Source of the DNA: Chara braunii
Taxonomy: Eukaryota > Streptophyta > Charophyceae > Charales > Characeae
Length of the DNA stretch: 47,257 bases
Direction of reading: 5' to 3'
Assembly: GCA_003427395.1 (NCBI GenBank)
Contig: BFEA01000136.1
Location: 2,385,495 to 2,432,751, forward strand
Part shown: positions 40,725-47,257 of the stretch, piece by piece
How the letters are laid out: each line of letters begins with the position of its first letter
Numbering within the stretch: position 1 is the first letter of the stretch
Program-made: the position numbers and the translations under genes
The notes under the pieces: model-generated
Seen by the model: the letters and a program-made list of their open reading frames with translations, nothing else
Told to the model about the DNA's origin: nothing
The model's database searches: none

Positions 40725-42360
40725 ACAGCAACTGGAGGAAATCGATGAGTTTTTGTGCCCCCTCACCAGAACACTAACACACCAACAAAAGGAACTCCTA
40801 GAAAAACCTCTCACCAAAGAATAAGTATGGACAACACTGGTGCTCATGGAAGAGGAAAAGACCCCCGGCATTGACGGGCTACCGAAAGAATTATGGGAGG
40901 TAATGTGGGAGAATATCTAACAGGACTTGATGGACTTCTATCGTGCGATGTGGGAGATGGGCCAAACAGGGGAATTCGTAGGTCAAGGGGTCCCAACACT
41001 CCTGTACAAAAAAGGGGCAGCAACAAATATAAGGAACTACAGACCAATCACACTCCTTACAGTGGTTTACAAGATGATGGCTAAAGCTCTGGCAAATCGG
41101 ATGACCAGGGTAATGAGAGATATTATCCACCCAGACCAAACGTGATTTATCAAGGGCAGGAACATCTAGGATAATATCCTTCTAGTCAATGAGGTGATCA
41201 AGTTAGCAAGGCAGTCTAAAAGGAACGCTGCAATCATCTTTATTGATTTTGAGAAGGCCTATTACCACGTGGACGGGACGTTCCTGGACAGATGTCTGGA
41301 AAAAATTAACTTCGGACCATGCTTCAGACGATGGGTAAAAATCCTGCAAATCCTGCATAATAATGCAACAACATGGCAACCTGGCGCCACCGATCAATCT
41401 GCAAAGATCGGTGAGACAAGGTGATCCGTTGGCCCCATTCCTTTTTGTTATAATTATGGAGGCGCTTGCAACAAACTTAAGAACCCATAAAGATATCAAA
41501 ATAATACAAGTATCCTGGATCCCCAAAGAAGGCATTCCAATTTGCTCAATGTTTGCTGACGATCTTACCCTGATGGTAGACGCAACCCGAGAGTCTATGG
41601 AAGATGTTCAGCACATGATGGACAAATTTTGCACCCTATCCGACATGAGAGTTAGTCGGGGAAATAAGACTTTTGGATGGTGGATCCATCACCAAGGAGT
41701 AAGACCCCCGAAACAGCCAAGGGTTAACTAGATACCCTTGGAGCCCCCAATTAGACTTTTGAGAGTCTCCTTGACAGCAAACGACAGACCATCAACTAAC
41801 AATGAATGAATATCCAAACCTCCCTTGGAAAAGTTGGCATTATGGAAGGACAAACACACTTCACTGATTGGGAGGACCCTGGTGATCAACAATGTAGTAC
41901 GTGTCTCTCTCTGGTATAGGTCAACCATCTTGGGACTGGATAAGGAGGCCCACCGCCCCCTCCAGAGACAGATAGCCGCGTTTCTTTGGTGAGGTGACCA
42001 CGAAAAACAGAATGTGATCAACAAAGTTGCATGGCACACAATAATTCAACCCAACTGGCAAGGCGAAAGGGGGACTGGGGATAATCGATCCAGCAATACA
42101 TACCAAAGCACTGGCCATACAATGGCTCAAACATCTACTTTTCTGCCCACACACTCCATGGAAGGAATTGGCTTTAGAACAAATCTCTAGACTAGCCCCG
42201 GAGACACCAGCCCATATCAACCCACTCACATGGTTTGAAAACAGAGAATGGCCAATCCCGAGACGACGATCTCGGCAAGGAAACCCCCCGACTGACTCAG
42301 CGAGGCGAGAGGTACTGGAGAACTACACGACCCCCTATGGCCGACCCTTCTAAGGACATG
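40725..42360 (+). pseudogene. LINE ORF2, reverse transcriptase region (broken)
   Basis: Non-LTR RT motifs in order: TPGIDGLPKELW, NYRPITLLTVVYK, the catalytic Asp block IIFIDFEKAYYHVD, SVRQGDPLAPFLFV, and FADD (about 41554) in place of the usual YADD. Several in-frame stops occur where the family has Gln or Gly, and frameshifts near 41380 and 42060 move the reading. After RT, typical L1-clade phrases follow (KDKHTSLIGRTLVINNV; GLGIIDPAIHTKALAIQWLKH). It would copy LINE RNA at nicked target DNA. Confidence 0.9.
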
Positions 42361-42509
42361 GAGGAACCTCCCTCTGCCAGAAAAACCCCAACCGTAAAGA
42401 TGGGAAGAGGTAGTCCGACGACCGCTATTTGGGAATAGAGGGATAACGAACTCCAGAGGTCAGATCCTTCACTGTGCGGACTCCCCTTGGAAAGGTTGGG
42501 TAAAAAAGG

Positions 42510-43894
42510 GGGTCCTCAGAATAGGGGATATATGGGATAAGGATAAGAGAGATTGGATCAGCCGGGACCAACTTAAAGAGAAACTGTGCTACTACCATAG
42601 ACCAGAGGAAGCATTGGAAAGTACAAAAGAACGTGTTCCCCTGAGTTGGTGGAAAATTCTAAAAAAGGGACCTTCTCTACAAGAATCTGACTGGGTGGCA
42701 ATCCGGGATCGCCAGGGGGAGGTGGGTAGCGTGATTTGCTGTAACCCAAAAGGACCGATGGTAGTAGAGATATTCATGATAGGGAATGACAACTTCCTTC
42801 AAAGATCCGATCCAGAACAGGTACAGTTCTTCGGGGAGGACGGACCAAGAATTAGGGTGATCGGAGTGAAAGAAAGTTGGGTGGCGTTTTCTCCGAACAC
42901 ACCAATATCTCAATTGCCGCTGGACCCATCAGAGTGGGTCTGGACAAACACAATCAGTAAGGGAAGGGTAAACACCAGAACACTATATAAATACAGACTG
43001 ATCTGGCCAAAGAGTAACATGCGGGACCAGGTGGAAATGAGGTGGATGAAGCACCTGAACGTTAGCAAGGAATCATTTAAAAACCTGAAATGGTTCCAGC
43101 TGACCAAGAGTAATCCTGCGAATCTCGCCTCCCTGCAATGGCAGGTAGAGCATCGGTGCCTTCCAACCAATAATTGGTTGATAGACAGGTCGACGCTTGA
43201 ACAGAGAGGACTCGCCCTTCCCTGGTGCAGTCTCTGCGCTGGCGCATTTCCGTCAAGGAAAATACCAGATACAATAGAACATATCTTCTTACAATGCCCC
43301 GGAGCAGTTTGGCTCTGGAGATGGTGGGACAGGGTATGGGATCAGTTAGGAACAGGGACGCCCTGGCCATGGGACCGGAAAGCCTTACTGTTTGAGAGAT
43401 GGCCCACTGAACAGCCCGATGAGTTTACTTTTAACATGTTCAAATTGGGATGTAGGGCAGTACTCTGGGCACTCTGGAGACGCCGCTGCACCTACGAGAT
43501 GGAGGGAGTGAGGCTGGGAGGGCCGGAGTTTACGGAGACGATACAACAACAGATTCACACAGATATAACTGTACGATGGGAAGAAGTTAAATCACAAATT
43601 AGCCACATATACACAAATAACGAAATAATGCGAAAGATACAGGAATTCAGTAAAAGCTGGCTTGGGGGGGGAACAGGAGGGAGAATTGGAAGGGTGGAAT
43701 GGAAGGGCGAGATAGGGGAACAAGGGAGGATGCAGGACAACAAGGGCATAACTAGAGACTACAGACTCCTCTTCAATGATTGGACCAAGCTGGACGACTC
43801 AATCCCGATGCGACTGAGTGAGGAATTTCCGGATTTCTTCCCCCCACCGGCTGACAGCCTGGTGGGATTAGCATGTTATGGGGGAGAGGGATGA
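42510..43894 (+). pseudogene. LINE ORF2, C-terminal region with zf-RVT zinc finger
   Basis: An open frame of more than 426 codons (first ATG 42614, but homology starts upstream near 42510, in the same frame). It carries the zinc-finger motif of L1-type plant LINEs, WCSLC ... DTIEHIFLQC (C-x2-C, then H-x4-C), near residues 204-230 of the ATG-initiated part. Trp-rich segments precede and follow it. The frame is intact here although the RT upstream is broken, so it is a remnant and not an independent gene. Confidence 0.85.
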
Positions 43895-44038
43895 AAAAAG
43901 AGTGAAAAACAGTGGGAGCAAGGAGTAATGATAGCTTAGATGGAAGAATGAGTGGCCACACTGCTTGTGATTACAGAGAGAATCAGGCGGCTTTCCAGCA
44001 GGTGACGCTCCCCACCAATAGATGGAGCGTCCCCCCGG

Positions 44039-44116
44039 GTGCTAGTGATGCCTGCTCTTATCAGCAGCACTAGCACTGCAGGCGGTGTGTTCACAAAAAA
44101 AAAAAAAAAAAAAAAA
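44039..44116 (+). other. LINE 3' hairpin and poly(A) tail
   Basis: GTGCTAGTGATG (44039-44050) pairs with CAGCACTAGCAC (44065-44076), then GGCGGTGTGTTCAC and poly(A). It matches the tail at 44384-44461. Confidence 0.8.
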
Positions 44117-44461
44117 CAGGCGGCCTCCAAAAAAGAAGGCTGAAGAGGCAGTCCTAGCTCTGGGGCTGATAGGGGGAGGGAGAAACTTGGGTGTAGCAGC
44201 AGGTATCTGGTGCTGGGTTCAGGGTCTGCTCAGTCAACCCCCTGGCCTCCGGGGCAATCAATGCTGGCAGGAACTTCCCACAATTATTTCTCAGATGTGC
44301 TCCAAATTCAGTTTGTATATGGGATGCTGGACCCGTTTTCCAGCAGGTGATGCTCCCCACCAATAGACGGAGCCTCTCCCCAGGTGCTAGTGGTGTCTGC
44401 TCCTACCAGCACCACTAGCACTGGTGGGGGTGTTTCCAAAAAAAAAGAAAAAAAAAAAAAA
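44117..44461 (+). mobile_element. Second LINE 3' end with poly(A)
   Basis: From about 44336 it repeats the first LINE's 3' UTR (CCAGCAGGTGATGCTCCCC, then hairpin GTGCTAGTGGTG at 44384-44395 with CACCACTAGCAC at 44410-44421, GTGGGGGTGTTT) and ends in A-rich sequence at 44438-44461. The part before 44336 is not recognised. It is a strongly 5'-truncated copy of the same family. Confidence 0.8.
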
Positions 44462-45583
44462 GCTTGAGACCTCGTTGCCTCCAAAAGGGACCAGAGGGAG
44501 CCTGGGCATTCTGGAACCAAAACTCCAAAACAGGGCTCTCTTGACCAAATGGATAATCAAAGGTATTACTGGAAAACAACCCCTACTGTGGAAACAATTA
44601 GCAGAATATATTCTATCAGTGGAATGGGATTGAGTTGAGTCAACCGATGTATGGAGATGTTTGGAAATTCCCTCATTTGTAAAAAGGGGTCCCAAACGCA
44701 GACTCTGGAAAAATCTATTATCTTCCTGGAACAAAACCTTTCCCAAAATGCGTAAGAGGTCATCCACCTGAGCAGAAATCCTGCTGCAGCCCCTCTTCGC
44801 TAATGCATTAATAACACGGGAGGATAGGACACTCTTTTCAGTTGGAGGAGCGTCCAACAGCTTTGGATAGAAAGGGATTTCCAAAGGAGTGTACCAAGTT
44901 AGGGATATTTTGGACTCTGAGAACCAGGAATGGGTCTCCATACAAGACTTAAAATGCAAATTCCCAAGACTGTGGAGCACTCGACACAACCGAGAGAAGT
45001 TGATTGCAGCAATCCCAGGAGACTGGGGAGCCACTCTCAAGCACCGCCCGCTGCTCACCTCGAACACCTGGATGAAGCAGGACCTAAATGAAAACTGCGT
45101 ATGGAGGGCGATAGGTCCAGACATACCGACAGATATCAGAATCCAAAAATGGGACATGCCGAGGAATACCTCTCAACACAAACCTATGAAATTTGTGGAT
45201 GAAAGAATGATTGAACTAGATAGAGACTGGGAAAACATTACAGAATTCAGAGTACTCTCCAAACATGACAGGCAAGGGACAGAAAATTGTTTTGGGAAGA
45301 GAAGCCATGACGTATGCAGTGAAACCCTTTCTTCAAGGATGGAAAGAACGTGAAGAGGAAACTTTGGTCCCCCTGACTCTCTGTAACCCCCGCATCGGAG
45401 TAGCCGCTCAAAAGAGAAGCATTCAAAGGAGACCACAAAATGAAGCAACAGAGAGTTGGTCTGCAAAATACTGACAGCTGATGACAGAAGCCAGAATCCT
45501 ATGCCTATGGAAACAACTAAGAAAATTACCAGAACAGAGAATCTCCAGCCTCCTCTGGATGCAAACATTAGATGTGGTCCCGT

Positions 45584-46302
45584 CAGAGGTGGGCACAGGG
45601 TGCCCACAGCCGCACCCACCTGCCCCACCCGACCCACAGGGTGACGGGGTTGGGCTTGGGTCTACCTATGCCTTCTTGGGTGAGTGATGGGCGCGTGCAG
45701 CTATTGGGCATTTCTGGGTCAAGGGCGGGTCAACATATGCTCTGGGTCACCCGTCGGGGGAGTGACAGCTGGGTGAGGCGTTGGTTTGGGTCACCCGACC
45801 CACAGACCCAGGACCACCCCAAAAAATGAACCCCCCCTTCCCTCCACCTGGCCCCCCTCCTTTGGTGCCTTCCACCTTCTCCCCGTAAAAAAAAAGAGAG
45901 CCCTTGGGTCTACCTGCACAGTGCACAGGACCGAGGTTGAGAGAAAAGAAAAAGTGTGCATGGGTACACTCGCTCAGGCACTAAAAGAAGAACGTCGGGG
46001 CAAAAAAGAAACAGGTGCGGTCCAACAGTCCTGCCCCTTGCCCAGACACTAGAAGAAGAACGTCAGGGCCAACAAAAAAAAGGGCGCACTCCACCAATCC
46101 AGCCCCTCACCCGGTTTCTTCTTTGAAAAAAACGAGGGAACAGATCTAGCCACAGTAGGCAGCTAGATCTGTCCACTTTGAACTTTGGCACAAACAAAGA
46201 GAATCCAGCCCCTTACCGTTGCGCAACCCAGTGACACGGGCAGTCGGCGCAGGGTAGAGTGGTGGCGGCATTGGTGGAGTCATCGTGGGCGGGGCTGCAT
46301 CG

Positions 46303-46368
<66 letters not shown>

Positions 46369-46662
46369 TGGTCAGGGTGTAAGGAACTGGCACGGGCGGG
46401 TGCAGGTGGGTGCGGGTGGCAAAAATTTAAGTTTCGGGTGCAGGCGGGTACTGATGTTCTCACGGGTGCGGGTGGGTCTGGGTGAGGACGTTTTTCGGGT
46501 GGCGGGTGGGTTGAGCGCAGGGGTGAAATTTCAAAAGATATTTTGGGTGGGTGGGGTCGTCTAGAGGTGGAAATGATAATTCTTGGTTCCGGTGGGCGGT
46601 AAAAAAAATAAATTCGGCGGGTTGGGTCACGGGTGAGGAAAAAAAGAAAATGGCCACCTCTG
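45584..46662. mobile_element. Non-autonomous hAT element (1079 bp) inside a LINE
   Basis: Ends are CAGAGGTGGGCA on the left and TGGCCACCTCTG on the right. Perfect 8-bp target duplications GGTCCCGT lie at 45576-45583 and 46663-46670. These are hAT hallmarks. Both subterminal regions are packed with GGGTG/CACCC motifs (C-rich strand on the left, G-rich on the right), likely transposase-binding repeats. Inside are two diverged AGAAGAACGTC(G/A)GGGC units near 45987 and 46047, a 10-bp inverted repeat CAGATCTAGC at 46141 and 46162, and a GA microsatellite. There is no transposase. Confidence 0.92.
46305..46372. repeat. (GA)n microsatellite
   Basis: About 65 bases of GA inside the hAT element. ORFs of Arg-Glu repeats across it are artefacts. 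Confidence 0.96.
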
Positions 46663-47104
46663 GGTCCCGTCCGCTGAATGGTTGGTTTCGACACAAATAG
46701 ATGTTTCAAGAGCTTGCCCGAGATGCCATTGGGCATGGGAGACAACCCCACACACCTGGATCCAATGCCCCTTCTCGATTAGAATATGGCACTGGTGGAG
46801 GAAGCATTGGAAATACTTTTCAAACAACGCCTTTGAATGGACGGACGAGTGGATTGAGACAGGACTAAGTCAGGGAATGCAAAATTTGTCATCAGGTTGG
46901 GGATATGTTGGACAGACATGCAGAAGCATTATCATGAATGCCATCTGGCAGTCAAGGAATAATGCTCTACTTAGAGCTGATATGCCAGGCAAAGGGCAGC
47001 TACAGGCACAGATTCGCAAACACATGAGACGCACTATTCTGGTTGACAGAAAACAGGAAAGGCCCAATCTGGTTTCTGCTATGAAACCGTTTGAGCGCGC
47101 TTAA

Positions 47105-47257
47105 GCGCACTCAAAAGCGCTCAATCACTTTTCGGGCCCGATCACACACCAAAACATGAGCGCGCGCACCTGGCAGGGGCCCGCACGTGGAGGGGAACAT
47201 GTGGGGGTGTTTGCGCCGAAAAAAATAATAATTGGGGGTGGGGGGGGGGGGGTTGGG
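47105..47257 (+). other. Putative 3' UTR of the third LINE
   Basis: It contains GTGGGGGTGTTT at about 47201-47212, the same pre-tail motif as the second LINE, followed by A-rich sequence and then a G-rich end of the window. Confidence 0.5.

Larger units (their letters stand above)
40725..44116 (+). mobile_element. L1-type LINE, 5'-truncated, with poly(A) tail
   Basis: It contains reverse transcriptase, post-RT and C-terminal zinc-finger regions in order, then a 3' UTR with a hairpin and a 22-base A run at 44095-44116. The start abuts the gypsy fragment. No endonuclease domain is present, so the copy is 5'-truncated. Confidence 0.88.
44466..47104 (+). pseudogene. Third LINE, post-RT and zinc-finger regions, split by a hAT insertion
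   Basis: 44475-45583 carries L1-type post-RT sequence (GSLGILEPKLQNRALLTKW; LREKLIAAIP-like segments) in pieces separated by stops near 44634, 44770 and 45354. It ends in ISSLLWMQTLDVVP at 45575. After the transposon, 46671-47104 continues with WLVSTQIDVSRACPRC and the zinc finger C-x2-C ... H-x4-C (TPHTWIQCPF), ending at TGA/TAA-type stop 47104. Removing the insertion and one target copy restores the reading between the two halves. Confidence 0.85.

Overview
This is a nuclear DNA window from a eukaryote, most likely of the green (streptophyte) lineage. Supporting signs are a Ty3/gypsy element primed by a plant-type initiator tRNA-Met site, L1-type LINEs, PIF/Harbinger and hAT transposons, a plant receptor-like-cytoplasmic-kinase/U-box-type kinase fold, and substitution patterns that fit plant CG and CHG cytosine methylation. 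A charophyte alga such as Chara is plausible, but that is inference. Host genes are very sparse: I support one convincing host gene in 47 kb. Almost everything else is nested mobile DNA and tandem repeats.

Layout. 1-13360: one long-LTR Ty3/gypsy element (LTRs about 2.3-2.4 kb) inserted in a (GA)n-bearing tandem repeat, with gag, protease, RT/RNase H, a PHD-like zinc finger, integrase and an extra acidic-tailed ORF, all broken. 13357-13829: flanking tandem units with an assembly gap that also preserve an uninterrupted copy of the target. 14023-14930: a Harbinger-type non-autonomous element. 15954-24583: a full-length 8.6-kb PIF/Harbinger element with TAA target duplications, a dead DDE transposase, a broken Myb/SANT partner, an intact third ORF and a possible small membrane ORF. 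24587-27078: gene-free, simple repeats. 27079-31820: two diverged tandem copies of a 2-2.7 kb noncoding block, each with a hammerhead-ribozyme-like motif, plus Stowaway-like foldback MITEs. 33448-36387: an intronless 979-residue gene encoding a beta'-COP-like WD40 domain, a long coiled coil and a pseudokinase. 37160-37510: a complete hammerhead ribozyme preceded by an array of repeated copies of its own substrate strand and by a decayed second ribozyme. 37511-40260: no recognisable gene, minisatellites. 40260-40720: gypsy integrase/chromodomain-like fragment on the minus strand. 40725-47257: three LINE remnants, the last split by a 1079-bp hAT element with perfect 8-bp target duplications.

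The items most worth following up are the hammerhead ribozyme with its upstream substrate-strand array (37290-37510), the hammerhead-like motifs in the duplicated block, the WD40/coiled-coil/pseudokinase gene, the Harbinger element's third ORF, and the PHD-like finger and extra ORF in the gypsy element.
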